A DNA stretch of 64,000 bases from Anaeramoeba flamelloides (lineage: Eukaryota; Metamonada; Anaeramoebidae), in NCBI GenBank assembly GCA_027625915.1, contig JANTQA010000008.1:10293001-10357000 (forward strand). The letters are read 5' to 3'. The stretch's first letter is position 1. Each line of letters opens with the position of its first letter. The notes under the pieces were generated by a model, which saw only the letters and a list, made by a program, of their open reading frames with translations, searched no databases and had not been told where the DNA came from. Below are positions 13,856-24,810 of this stretch, in pieces. A program made the translations under genes and the position numbers.

Positions 13856-14254
13856 TACAGTCAGTTTCACATTTAAGGCACAAACTTTTAACCAAATTTA
13901 AGGCACAAAAAAATCTCAAATTAAAGCACAATTTTTTAGAATTTTAATTTTCACAAATTATTTTACAGTCAGTTTCACTTTTAAGGCACAAACTTTCAAC
14001 GAAATTTAAGGCACAAAAAAAATCTCAAATTAAAGCACAAAATTCAGCTGCTATTAAAATTAACTGAATGTACTAAAATTCCAAAAAATGTGCCTTAATT
14101 TGAGATTTTTTTTGTGCCTTAAATTTCGTTGAAAGTTTGTGCCTTAAAAGTGAAACTGACTGTACTAGAATCTGAATTTTGTGCCTTAATTAGAGATTTT
14201 TATGTGCCTTAAATTTCGTTGAAAGTTTGTATCTTAAAAGTGAACCTGACTGTA
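13856..14254. mobile_element. Family A MITE, copy 2, split by a second family A element
   Basis: The left half is 13856-13965 and the right half 14165-14254. The break falls at a TA inside the central ttttactag that intact copies show (for example near 16285). Removing the inner copy restores a normal-sized element. Confidence 0.9.
13964..14164. mobile_element. Family A MITE, copy 3, nested in copy 2
   Basis: A complete element with near-identical arms and TA at both junctions, inserted in the TA of the host copy's centre. Its centre (acagctgctattaaaa-like) differs from other copies. Confidence 0.92.
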
Positions 14255-14492
14255 GATTTTGTTATTTAAAAATGTAATCTCATTTAAACTCAATGAATTG
14301 TCTCTTATTAATTGTGTTTGAAATGTGATAAAAGTATATTTCAATGTTTGATATTTATAATTAAAAATAATAATTTTTTTTTGGGTTATAATCTTTGAAT
14401 AGGTTTAAAAGGTTACTTTTCTTAGTTTTTTTTGGCAAATTTAAAATAATTATTTGATTATTTGATATTTTTTTATTTTCGTTTTCTTTATC

Positions 14493-14694
14493 TACAGTCA
14501 GTTTCACTTTTAAGGCACAAACTTTCAACGAAATTTAAGGCACAACAAAAATCTCAAATTAAGGCACAAAATTTGAAATTTTTTTTTTTACAATTTATTT
14601 TTACTAGAATTTGAATTTTGTGCTTTAATTTGAGATTTTTAGTGTGTCTTAAATTTCGTTGAAAGTTTGTGCCTTAAAAGTGAAACTGACTGTA
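14493..14694. mobile_element. Family A MITE, copy 4
   Basis: A 202-bp TA-flanked palindrome with the family ends and a T-rich centre; closest to the copies at 13233 and 14926. Confidence 0.9.
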
Positions 14695-14925
14695 AATTCT
14701 TTTGAATTATTATGAAATTTCTTGGTATTCGTAGAAATATTTTAAAATTTGATAAAAATAATTCATTTTTATGAAAAAAAGTAATATTTAAAATGTTATA
14801 AGAAATACATTTTGCCGTTTTTCGTCCATTTTCTTTAATAATTCCAATATTTCTTGTTTTGATTGAATTTTAATGGATAATTTGATTAAATAATTCATTT
14901 ATAGGAAAAAAGTAATATTGAAATA

Positions 14926-15125
14926 TACAGTCAGTTTCACTTTTAAGGCACAAACTTTCAACGAAATTTAAGGCACAAAAAAATCTCAAATTAAGGCATA
15001 AAATTTTATAATTTTTTTTTACAATTTATTTTTACTAGAATTTGAATTTTGTGCCTTAATTTGAGATTTTTATTGTGCCTTAAATTTCGTTGATAGTTTG
15101 TGCCTTAAAAGTGAAACTGACTGTA
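14926..15125. mobile_element. Family A MITE, copy 5
   Basis: A 200-bp TA-flanked palindrome with the family terminal sequence on both sides and few arm mismatches. Confidence 0.9.
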
Positions 15126-16009
15126 TTCTTTTCTTTTCTTTTTTTAACTTTGACAAAAACTTTTAGAAAGATAATTTGGGAATACTTAAAAATTTTCAAA
15201 TTCAACAAAAAAAAAAAAGAATGTAAACTCAAAAAGTAGATTTATGAAAAAAAGAAAGAAAGAAAAAAGAAAAAAGAATGGTACAAGAAAAGAAAGAAAA
15301 TCTTTTATTAAGAGTAAAGCATATATTGTATATTTTTTTTGAATCAAACTATGTTTTTCATGCAAATCCAAAGAAAACCTTCCAGGTTATTTTTTTCAAA
15401 CTATTTTTTGTAGATATTATACAAACACAACAAGGTTTTGCTTTCTTGTTCAGTTTTTTTTTTTTTTTTGAATCTTATGAAAAGTTGAAAAATTGCAACT
15501 TTCAAAAAAGTGAAAAAATGGAAAATTTTTTTATTTCAATAAAAAAAATAATTAAATAAATGAATGTCCTTTATCAAGATTTCATAAACATATAAAGAAG
15601 GTTTTCACGTTTATTTCAAATCTAAGTAATTGGCAAAAAAAATTCTAAATATCTATTAAATTTACCTAAAAAATTAATCGGTACTATCTCCTAAAAGAAA
15701 AATATTTTAATTTGAATTTTTGAAAATCTAAAAATTCAAGGTAATTACTCAATTAAATAAAAAAAATTAAACTCAAAATAAAAAAACTAAAAAAATTTCT
15801 AAAAAAATAAAATATACGAAAAATCTAAATAATTATAATTTAAAAGAAGAAAAAAAGTGTAAAAAAAATTGTAAAAAAAATAAACTCAAGATAAAAAAAT
15901 CAAAAAAAAATACAAAAAATTGAATAAAAAATGAAATAATTATAAAGTTTTATTTTCTCATGAAATTTCTTCGGGTCTTCCCTGTCAAGATCTAAAATGA
16001 TCAAATTCC

Positions 16010-16113
16010 TCAGTTCAGCTTCTTTTCTTCTTCTTCAATGGTCTCAAAGGCATTTACACTATTCGAATCAGCTTTTGAAATATTACAATTGGTGACGCTG
16101 CTCGATTCTCTAC
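16010..16113 (-). CDS. Terminal exon of an unidentified gene
   Basis: The minus strand shows an acceptor (CTCATAG at 16113), then an in-frame stretch that includes RESSSVTNCNISKADSNSVN and ends in an acidic tail EEEEKKLN with a TGA at 16010-16012. An AATAAA-like signal lies about 60 nt downstream. Base composition is clearly richer in G/C than its surroundings, as in other exons here. The entry phase is 2 (one base completes the first codon). Upstream exons were not identified. The family A element at 16177 and the hAT at 16464 would lie in the preceding intron. A fragment near 19340-19390 ends in the matching phase but lacks an acceptor. Function unknown. Confidence 0.5.
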
Positions 16114-16176
16114 TATGAGAAGACAAAAAAATTATTCAATATTTATTATTACAAAAGGATAAAAAAGGAATTAAGT

Positions 16177-16375
16177 TACAGTCAGTTTCACTTTTAAGAC
16201 ACAAACTTTCTACGAAATTTAAGGCACAAAAAAATCTCAAATTAAAGCACATTTTTTGGAATTTTAATTTTCACAAATTATTTTACTAGAATTTGAATTT
16301 TGTGCTTTAATTTGAGATTTTTTTGTGCCTTAAATTTCGTAGAAAGTTTGTGTCTTAAAAGTGAAACTGACTGTA
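16177..16375. mobile_element. Family A MITE, copy 6
   Basis: A 199-bp TA-flanked palindrome with ends CAGTCAGTTTCACTTTTAAG. Its centre ttttactag shows the intact form of the site hit in copy 2. Confidence 0.9.
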
Positions 16376-16640
16376 AAAAAAGATTAAATTAATCCCAATT
16401 TAATCAATTTAACTTTATTCTAACTCATAAAATAATCTTTTGGCACTTATTATTATTTATTATCAGAGACAGGCAAAAGGTGTAAAATGAAAAATTAACA
16501 CGGAAAGTTACTAAAAAAAAAGAAAAACGAAAAAAAAGTGCAGAAAAGGTGCTTTATTGAAATTTTCTATTTTTCTTGATGAATTTATTTTAAGAAAGAA
16601 ATGAGTAAAGATTATGAAAAAAAAAATTGAAAAAGAAATT

Positions 16641-18747
16641 TTAATTAATTGTATTGTAACTGAAAATCACTTCTGCTTCGAGATTTTCGGTATTTAATCG
16701 ATTTCTTCGTGGATTCATAATATAAGTGACATGTGAAAAGACTCTTTCAACTTCACATGAAGTAGGCTCCATAACTAACAAGTTCAAAAAAATGTTTGGA
16801 CAAATCTCCAAAAAACTTGTTTTTTTTCCAGTCCAGTATAGGTAAGGCGAATGACAAGATTCATCTTTTTTTCATCAAAAAAATTTTGAAAGTCAATGAA
16901 CTGACCAATCAAATCTCCACGTAGGTATTTACGCATCTTATCACATAGTTTATTTTCGTCTTCAATAAGTGGTTTAATGTGTTCAGGGCATAAGTAAAAA
17001 TGCGTATAAATGATTCTATTGGCATCTTCCCATCGTGGCTTGTATCTTCTTATTTTATTGAGAAAATCCATAATTTTCCCCATCGTTCCGCTATTAACCG
17101 ATAAATTGATTATTTTTGCATAATCTTTCCCACTCATTTTAAATAACCAAGTTTCGATATTTCGCCATCTATTTAAAGTATCTTTTCGGAGTTGTCGTTC
17201 TTGAATTCCATCTATCAAAGGTGTAAATAGTCTTGAAAATATTCAATGAAACGGAGGTCTTGTATGCTTCCTTCATTTGTCAAACACTTTATCATTTGAG
17301 ATGCAGTTTCTGATGTTTCCTCCTTGGTTATAAAAGTAAGTAAGTTGTTGCGTCTCATGAACACATCTGAAACACATTTTAACCAAGTTCCCCAGCGTGT
17401 TTTTGAAGGAAGAGATACAGTCAGTTTCACTTTTAAGACACAAACTTTCTACGAAATTTAAGGCACAAAAAAAAATCTCAAATTAAGGCACAAAATTCAA
17501 ATTCTAGTAAAATAAATTGTAAAAAAAACAATTTCCAAAAAATGTGCTTTAATTTGAGATTTTTTTGTGCCTTAAATTTCGTTGAAAGTTTGTGCCTTAA
17601 AAGTGAAACTGACTGTATGTCAGTTATGTTTTGACTTCTCCATCGCTTCTTACGGCCTGCTTGTATTCCCCTCTTAAAAAACACACGAACCAATTTGCAT
17701 AATCCATTGATGTTTGGAAAAGACTCCATTAATTTTTGTGAAATGAGATGCAGTAAGTGTGCAGCACATAAAGTGTGTTGTATTGCATATTGTTCGTTTA
17801 ATCGTCTTCCTAATGAAACACATGCTCTTGCACCATCAGTAACAAAATTTGTAATTTGTTGCCAATCAATCTCGTATTCAAGTAATGTTTCTTCCAGGAG
17901 TTTTTGTAATGAAGAGGCATCGCATCTATCCATTTCTTTGACTTTGAGACACAATCGGAAATCCAAGTTGGTTACCACAACAGCACACAAACTGCGTGAA
18001 GTGATGTCAGTAGTTTCGTCCATCATTAGACAAAACCTCTGTCCAACAAGTACTCTTTTCATGTTACTCTTTTTTTCTTCAAGAACTCGTACTATTGACC
18101 TTCGCACAGTTCTTATTGAAGGAATTGAACCAAGTGATCGAAACGCAACAATCGAATCTCGATTGACCAATCGATGAAATTTATCAATTGGCACAGAAGC
18201 TTGCAGGAAGGTTTGTGTGACTCTGTCTACACTATCCTGGATGATTAGCTCTGATGCGGTCTGACCATTTGGTCCAAAACCTCTTCTGTGTTTACTAGTC
18301 AATAAATGTCTTTTCATACTGTATCGCGAACCACAAATAGTGGCACCGCATTTCCGACATAGTATCTGATAAAAGCCCCCCTTTTTTATCTTTTCTTTAT
18401 TTGACTCAAGAAAAGTAAAACAATTCATATCGGGTTCTTTTAGAATCTCAACTAAGTTACTTAGGTTCACCTATTGAAAAAAAGAAAAGAAAAGAAAAAG
18501 AAAAAGAAAAATAAATATTAGTTGAATTCTTTTGGATTCATTATCAAAATAATTTTACTCTTGTTTTCGTTTCAATCTTTTCAACAGAATTTGAAACAAT
18601 GATTGTGTTTTTATTATTTAAAACAGTATCTCTTTGTTTCTTCTTCTTTCTTCGATTCTTCCTCCTCACTTTCAATTTCTGACGAACTGAAATGGATGTG
18701 TTTGGTTTAGAAATTTGAATTCTTTTTCGTGACACGCTCATAAACAC
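16641..18747 (-). pseudogene. hAT transposase with BED zinc finger, interrupted
   Basis: Exon 1 is 18747-18559 (donor GTAAAATT); exon 2 starts at 18473 after a short intron ending CAATAG. The protein starts with a basic, nuclear-signal-like region, then a BED-type finger (CRKCGATICGS, then H-x5-H), then the RNase H-like core with acidic residues in CLMMDETTDITSRS and ITNFVTDGARA, the CAAHLLHLI helix and TRWGTWL. The C terminus has the hAT dimerisation motif EPTSCEVERVFSHV. Three breaks are visible: a family A element at 17416-17617, a one-base frame change near 17220, and another in an A8 run near 16825. Across the MITE the frame rejoins exactly. Domestication is unlikely because it sits within intact transposon ends. 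Confidence 0.9.
17416..17617. mobile_element. Family A MITE, copy 7, inside the hAT transposase
   Basis: A 202-bp TA-flanked palindrome with the family ends. It sits between the codons for ...NITDI and SLPSKTRWGT of the transposase. One TA remains if the element is removed, and the frame then continues, so this is a clean target-site insertion. Confidence 0.93.
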
Positions 18748-19464
18748 TTAAAGTGAAATATGATTAAAAAAATGAATTTAAATCAGTTGAAATTCTTTTT
18801 CAACCACTTTACGATGACGTAGACGCCTTAAAATCTTAAAATGAACACGTACTCCGTGTTTTGGATTTTTTCGTGATGACTCGACACCGAAAAAAACTTC
18901 AGAATTGCTTTCTTTACTCCTCTCTAACAATGGTGTATTTTTAGTGAGGAGTTATATTATGATTTAAAAATAAAACTCTATTACTCTTTTCTGAATAAGA
19001 GTATTAAAGTTTAAATAATAAAAGAACATACAAATTCAAGCAACTCACTAAAATAAAAGTGAGTCATTAGGAAAAAAATACTTTTAGATCATTTTTTTAC
19101 ACCGTTTGCCTTTCTCTGTTTATTATTTTTTTTTTCATTTTATCCTTTTTTTTCTTTTTCTTTTAATTTCTTTTTCATTAACTTTTTTTATTTTTCAATT
19201 AAAAAATAGAACAAACATAGTAGGAAAAGAGTATAGTAATTGGTATATTTGATTCTGGCTTGATGATTCTCAACAATAATTACAAATATCAAGAAAAAAG
19301 GGTCTCCTTAACGGAGGGCAAATATACCTATTTTCAACACATTTGATTTCATCCACATAAAATTGTTTAAATGTAAGTCAAATTAGTCTTTGGTTCTTTT
19401 TGTACCTTCTTCTTTTTTTTTTTTTTAATAAATGCTTTCTTTTTTGTTTGTTTTTTTTTAAACC

Positions 19465-19639
19465 TTTAAAAAAAATTTGAAAAAAAACCTGATCTAACTT
19501 TCAGGTAAACATTATCTTTAATAGTCCCTAGTGTTTTTAGTAGTTCTAATTTGGCCTCATTTGGCCTCTTATTTTATCAAGGTTGGTGCGTTCCAGAGTT
19601 TGGACTAACCAACCTGGAATACAGCCAACCAAACTTATT

Positions 19640-19701
<62 letters not shown>

Positions 19702-20040
19702 CTCCTCCCCACTACACCACACATACAGATACACACAGAGATACACACACATCACGAATAGACCCAATTTGGCTGGGGTTTTTCGTGATTTTTTTTTTGG
19801 CTTTAATTTGCCTGTTAAAGCATTAACAGGCAAATTACAAAAAAAAAATTGAAAAAAAAACCTGATCTAACTTTCAGGTAAACATTGGGGACTTTAATAG
19901 TCCCTAATGTTTTTAGTAGTTCTAATTTGGCCTCATTTGGCCTCTTATTTTATCAAGGTTGGTGCGTTCCAGAGTTGGGACTAACCAACCTGGAATACAG
20001 CCAACCAAACTTATCACACACACACACACACACACGCACG

Positions 20041-20074
<34 letters not shown>

Positions 20075-20115
20075 ACACCTCCCCACCACACATACAGATA
20101 CACACATAATAGAAC
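19465..20115. repeat. Duplicated hairpin-rich unit with CA arrays
   Basis: Two direct copies (about 19465-19765 and 19838-20115) share the order: CCTGA...TCAGG mini-hairpin, aaacatt, a segment with GTGCGTTCCAGAG, a CA-repeat array (19640-19701; 20013-20053 followed by GA), then a shared stretch ctccccac...catacagatacacac. The 50-nt core (19581-19630, 19957-20006) folds as nested stems GGTTGG/CCAACC, TTCCAG/CTGGAA and an inner TTGG/CCAA. Between the copies lies a perfect 14-bp stem with a 4-nt loop (19805-19836). ORFs across the CA arrays are artefacts of the repeat. Confidence 0.8.
19805..19836. repeat. Perfect 14-bp stem, 4-nt loop
   Basis: AATTTGCCTGTTAA and its exact inverse flank AGCA. 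It lies between the two copies of the duplicated unit. It could be an element terminus or an RNA hairpin; no T-run terminator context is specific to it. Confidence 0.75.
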
Positions 20116-22025
20116 TTATTTGGCTATCATTCCAATTAAAAAATAATCTTTATATTCCCGTCCTGCATTTATTAATTAATTGCTTAATTAATAATATTTT
20201 TAATAAATTTATTTTAATATTTTCAATTTATTACTCTATTTAATAGTCGATTTACTAAATAAATAAATATAGTAAAAAAAATATTTTTTTTTTTTTTTTT
20301 TTATTTTTTATTTTTTTTATTTTTTTTTATTTTTTTTTTACTGGGTTAAATATGAAGTTTTATATTAAAATATATAAATGAATATCTGTATTTTTATTTT
20401 TGTTGAAAATTATTTTTTTAAAAATGCCTGAGAACTCAAAATGTCGAGTGTATTTATTTAGTTGATTTTATTATTTTTTTTTTTGAAAAATTTTTTATAT
20501 ATAAATAGTATTAGTATAAACATAATTTCGATTTTAAAAAAAATCTAAAAAAATGAAAGTATGACTCTAATAAAACTCTTGGTTTATCGACTCGGGTTTC
20601 TAATTCCCAGCGGTTTATCTGTAAAAGGTGTGGAAGTTTGAATCGGTTTTTTTTTTATTAGAAAATTATGATTTTTCAACTAAAAAAAAAAAATAAAAAG
20701 TTGAAATCAATTTTTTTTAAAATCACTTTTTATGGTGAAAAAATATTTTTCCCGGTCGTAAATATTTGTTAAAAACAGGGAACGGATATTCAAGTGCCAT
20801 CATAGAGAAAAATATTCTAAATAAAAATTTTGAAATATTCAAAAAAAGTTCAAAAATTCAAATTTTTAAAAAAATTGAATAAGTCATTTTTTTTTATTTT
20901 ACTTTAATACAATTTATTTTCGCTTTAATTCAGTAAAAATATCCTAAACTTTCAAAAAAAAAATCATTAAAATGAAATTTAAACAAAAAAAAAAAAAAAT
21001 TCTCAGTTAAAAAATGAATTTTTACTAATCAAAATTTTAGGAAAAAAAATTTTTTTTAATAGTGACTTTTTTTCAATTTTCAATTTTTTTTTTTTTTTCT
21101 TGGGTAGAGATTCTTTTAAAAAATAAATTTATATAACACATAATAAGTGTGTTTGAAAAAGTTAGAAAATACCTCTGGAAAAAAAATTTTTTTTTCCTTG
21201 TAGTGTTATGAAGGTAATAACTTACACTTTATTTAAACAGGCTATTTTGTATTCAAGTATATATTTGAATGGGTTATTATTATTATGATCATAAATTTCC
21301 TTTGAGCTTTTATATAGTACAACTAAAAAAAAAAATGAATTGCAAAAAAAATTATTTCCTCTAAAAAAACACAAGCCTTTTCTAAATCTGTTCTGTCTTT
21401 CAAAACTTTCAAACAATTGGAGACAATTCACAGCCCTTACAAACAGTTTCTCTTTTTTTGAAAGAAAAATGTTGTAAAAGTCTAAATGCTTTTAGAAAAT
21501 TCATTGGATTGTTTTTTTAAATGGAATTTAAAAAAAAAACAATTTATGTAATCACGCTTTTTGTTTTATTGTGAATTTTATTTTATTGTGATTTCATGAT
21601 TTTTCACAACAAGGTATAACTTACACGATTTTTTCAGACTTATTCTGAATTTAGTGTTAATATTGTGATAATACAAGTTATCATCAAAATCTTTGATATT
21701 TAATACTTGGTTGATTAAAAAATAAAATATTTTGAGCTGTAAAAAATAATAAATTAAATGTAGTATCAATCTTTAAAATTAAAAATATGTGTTCAGCGTG
21801 TTTCTCCAATGTGATGAATCCACTTTTTTTTCTCTTATCTTGTTCAATAATATTTAAAGTTGAATTTAATTTCTTCTCATTTTACTAAAAAAATTAACTT
21901 TATTTTTTCTAAAAAAAATCTTTTCCAAAACCCAAAATAAATTAAAGAAGTGGTGGGTTAAATGGTAGGGTTTCATAATTGTTGGTTAATATTCTTTTGT
22001 AGAAAATTGCACTTTTTATTTTCTA
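20116..22025. other. Mostly noncoding, with a coding-like island at 20430-20830
   Basis: Three short patches richer in G/C (about 20432-20470, 20580-20645, 20755-20815) give open frames on both strands. Minus: MMALEYPFPVFNKYLRPGK at 20814, and NRWELETRVDKPRVLLES after a CAG acceptor near 20624. Plus: RFICKRCGSLNR after a CAG near 20612. I could not make one consistent spliced model, so strand and product are undecided. The rest is AT-rich with no recognisable feature. Confidence 0.3.
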
Positions 22026-22193
22026 TACTGGTATTTGAATTCTAAATGGGAAAGAATTTTCACTCCCTTTTCCATATTTTTTTTTTATAAATATAGTTCT
22101 TAAAGAAAGAGGTTCTTGATCTATGTTCACTTAAAAAAGAGAAATTAAAAATGAAGTGAAAAAAAAATCCCATTTATTATTCAAATAACAGTA
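22026..22193. mobile_element. Family C foldback MITE, copy 1
   Basis: Ends read TACTGGTATTTGAATT inward, then AAATGGGAAA and TTTTCACT, and return inverted at 22150-22193 (CCCATTT...TTCAAATAACAGTA). About 168 bp with no reading frame. Confidence 0.75.
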
Positions 22194-22358
22194 CTGGGAT
22201 TCGAATTACAAATGGGAAAAATTTTCACTTCATTAATCAATATTTTCTTTTTCAAATTGAGTTTTAATATTGCAGACCACCTCTTTGAGGACTCAATTTA
22301 TTTAAGAAACAATGGAAAAGTAGTGAAAATTTTTTTCCCTTTTTGAATTCAAATACTA
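22192..22358. mobile_element. Family C MITE, copy 2, abutting copy 1
   Basis: Starts TACTGGGATTCGAATTAC and ends TTGAATTCAAATACTA. Its left end overlaps the right end of copy 1 by a single TA, giving a head-to-head palindrome around 22193. Confidence 0.75.
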
Positions 22359-22471
22359 ATAAAGTTGTTTAACTAAAATATTTGTGATTTTTTTCATAAA
22401 TGTGTTTCCAATAGAGGTTGACTTGATTTTGAAGATTGGAAAAGAAGAAAACAATTTTCATAAGTAAAACT

Positions 22472-22634
22472 AGTATTTGGATTACAAATGGGAAAAATTT
22501 TCACTTCATTTTCAATTTCCTTTTTCACATCGGGTTTTTAAATTACAATCTACTTCAATATAGCTTTCCTTTTTTAAAGAAAAATATGGAAAATAAACTA
22601 AAATATTTTGCTATTTATTCTTCAAATACCAGTA
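22472..22634. mobile_element. Family C MITE, copy 3
   Basis: Starts TAGTATTTGGATTACAAATG and ends TTCAAATACCAGTA, with ATTTTCACTTCATTTTC in the left arm as in the other copies. About 163 bp. Confidence 0.75.
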
Positions 22635-23984
22635 AGGGTAGAACACAAAAAAAGTACCAAGACTAAATTCTTCACTTTGAAAAGGTATTGTGAACCTCAT
22701 ACTTCTATTGAAGTTTTTTCTTTTTTATTTGATAATTCGATAGAAATATTCCAAAATTGTGACTCTTCATAGAAATGGTTATTTTTGAAACATAAGGAAT
22801 CCAAGAAATACAGGGTAAAGTTAAAGAGGTTTTGTTTTTACTTCAGATCTTTGTTGCTTTCGAAATAAACTACTTGTTGAGAAATTATCTTTTTGCTTTT
22901 TGGGAATTGTCTTGTAAAGCAATACAATCTTTTATAAAATGTTTAGAAAAGTTTGGTAAAAAACGTTTTATTGAGGGATATCTTATTATTTGTTTTGCCA
23001 TTTTTAAACTCTTTCTGCAACATTTTTGAAAACTGGTAAATGATTTTTTTAAAACAACTTTATCTTTGACAAATAGTCTGCAAATGTTTTTCTCAAATCT
23101 CCATTTACCAAGTTTAAAATTGTTTTACTTATCGATCATATAAGCTCTAGTATTAGATTGTGTTCAAAGAAAATTTAGTGTTAAAAAAGTCTCAAAAAAG
23201 TAGTCTTTTTCGAATTTGTTGTAAAAATGAAAAAAAAACAAAAGCCTTTTATTGAAATCCAATTGACTTGAAAGAAATTTCTGTTGAATTGTTTTGAAAA
23301 GGGTATGACAATGGTTTGGTAAAGTTTCAAATCACAAAGAAAGAGAAAAAGAATTTGTTTAGAAAATAAGATTTAAACACTATTTTGAACAGGTGTAAAT
23401 ACCGAAAATATTCGAAAAACTTTTTGCAAAGTATATTTCCAAAATTTATCATTAAATTAGGTTTTTGTATTGTTTTTTAAAACTTTATAATCAGTGATTT
23501 CGATCTTTTAGTAAGGAAAAAAAAAAAAAAATTAATAACAATTCAGATAAAGTGAATAAAAAAAATTAGTAATTTACAAAGTCTTAAAATCTCGTGACAA
23601 AACCAACATATGTTGAGAAATTTTCTTTTGAAAAATTTTTAGTTTTTAGACAAAAACGAAAAATTTGTTAATTATCTTTTTCCCGTTTCCGTTTATTTTA
23701 AAAAATGAATAGATCAGTGGTTCAAGAAATTTATCAACTTTTTTTGGATGATCTCTTACTTTTACTTTTACTTTTTATTTAAATTTTTAACTTTTGAGCA
23801 GTTATTGGTTCTTAAAAAAACTATTCAAGAGCTAACCTTTTTCAACGACCACTTCCTATCAGCTTTTCGTTCCCTCAGATTAATAATCAAAATAGAAATT
23901 TATTTTTTTACTTTTTCTTTTTTTGTTTATTTTTTTTTTTTTTTTTTTTTTTAGATTCTTATTTCCTTTTTTTCTTTTAAAACC
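22635..23984. other. Noncoding region upstream of the 23985 gene
   Basis: No recognised feature. A stretch at 23705-23880 (frames giving MNRSVVQEIYQLFLDD and KKTIQELTFFNDHFLSAF) looks coding-like, but no GT donor links the two parts. The region ends in a long T tract and TTAG before the 23985 start, possibly the end of a 5' UTR intron. Confidence 0.35.
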
Positions 23985-24191
23985 ATGTCGATACAAACCT
24001 CCCTCCCTTTAGAAAAACGAGAAAAATTAATTTATGATTTTTCAAATGAACTTGGTTGCGAAAGAGCTGAGGCTTTAAAGTACCTTTCGTGTGGAAATTT
24101 TGATTACTCTGTAAGTAAATTTCATTGATCTTTGAACTTTTTTTCATTTGGGGTTCCTCTTTACCTGAAATAGTGTTTTTTGAACAAGAAA

Positions 24192-24226
<35 letters not shown>

Positions 24227-24810
24227 CTCACTAAAAGTCTTCAATAGGGTTATTTATTCTCACAAGGCTTCTCTCAAAAAACAATAAACAAAGTCCATTC
24301 ACAAAAGTTCCATTACCTGAAAAGATGAGAATCCAAGAAATCATCCCATCAGATGAATGCGAACATGAAGAACAACAAGAACAGGAACAGGAACAAGAAC
24401 AACAAGAACAACAAGAACAACAAGAACAGGAACAAAACTGTATGGTACACATGGGTACAAATACCAATTTAAACCCAAACATAATATCCCTTGAAAACAA
24501 AGATCATTTAACTTTTGGAGAGCTTAGCAAATTCTTAATGACAAACCCAAGCCCATCTTGGCGCCAAAGGCTCATTGCCTTCAAGTTATACGACCCAACA
24601 CTGCTGTCTGGATTCCCAGACGCACTCGAGACAAAAAAAAGGATTGTAATCGATAAAAGGCTTTTTGTGATCTACCACCAAATCAACCAAGGTGTTGTTT
24701 CTTCCAAAAATTTGCAACGCGGCGTAATTACCTATTTGGAAAGAATTGGGTTTCTCAAAATAAATGACAGAAGCAGAAAGCGTATGGTTTTCAACTGGGG
24801 CGAAAATTAA
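23985..24810 (+). CDS. Unknown protein, UBA-like N terminus and EQ-rich tract, 2 exons
   Basis: Exon 1 is 23985-24110 (ATG in AAACCATG context, donor GTAAGTAA); exon 2 is 24238-24810 after a T-tract and CTAAAAG. The frame joins at phase 0 and gives 232 residues. Residues 8-50 (EKLIYDFSNELGCERAEALK then YLSCGNFDYS) have the small three-helix pattern of UBA/TAP-C-like domains, a weak resemblance. About residue 80 begins a run of E and Q (EEQQEQEQEQEQQEQ), encoded by a GAACAA repeat. The C-terminal 110 residues (SPSWRQRLIAFKLYDPTLLS... to SRKRMVFNWGEN) are well ordered and basic; I do not recognise the family. An ATG at 24325 would give a shorter protein, but exon 1 has good coding character. 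Confidence 0.75.

Larger units (their letters stand above)
16464..19118 (-). mobile_element. hAT-superfamily DNA transposon, complete ends
   Basis: Terminal inverted repeats are CAGAGACAGGCAAAAGGTG at 16464 and CAGAGAAAGGCAAACGGTG read inward from 19118. The 8-bp TTTATTAT lies immediately outside both ends (16456-16463 and 19119-19126), the target-duplication length typical of hAT elements. The element is 2655 bp including a 0.2-kb family A insertion, and encodes one transposase on the minus strand. It probably lies in an intron of the gene whose last exon is 16010-16113. The matching ends and duplication suggest a fairly young insertion. Confidence 0.92.

Noticed and set aside
19546-20109. 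Several ORFs encoding HTHTHT or CVCVCV runs
   Set aside because: They are translations of the CA/GA microsatellite in the duplicated unit.
23705-23954. Possible small exon pair upstream of the 23985 gene
   Set aside because: The two coding-like parts are separated by a stop, and no GT donor is available to join them.
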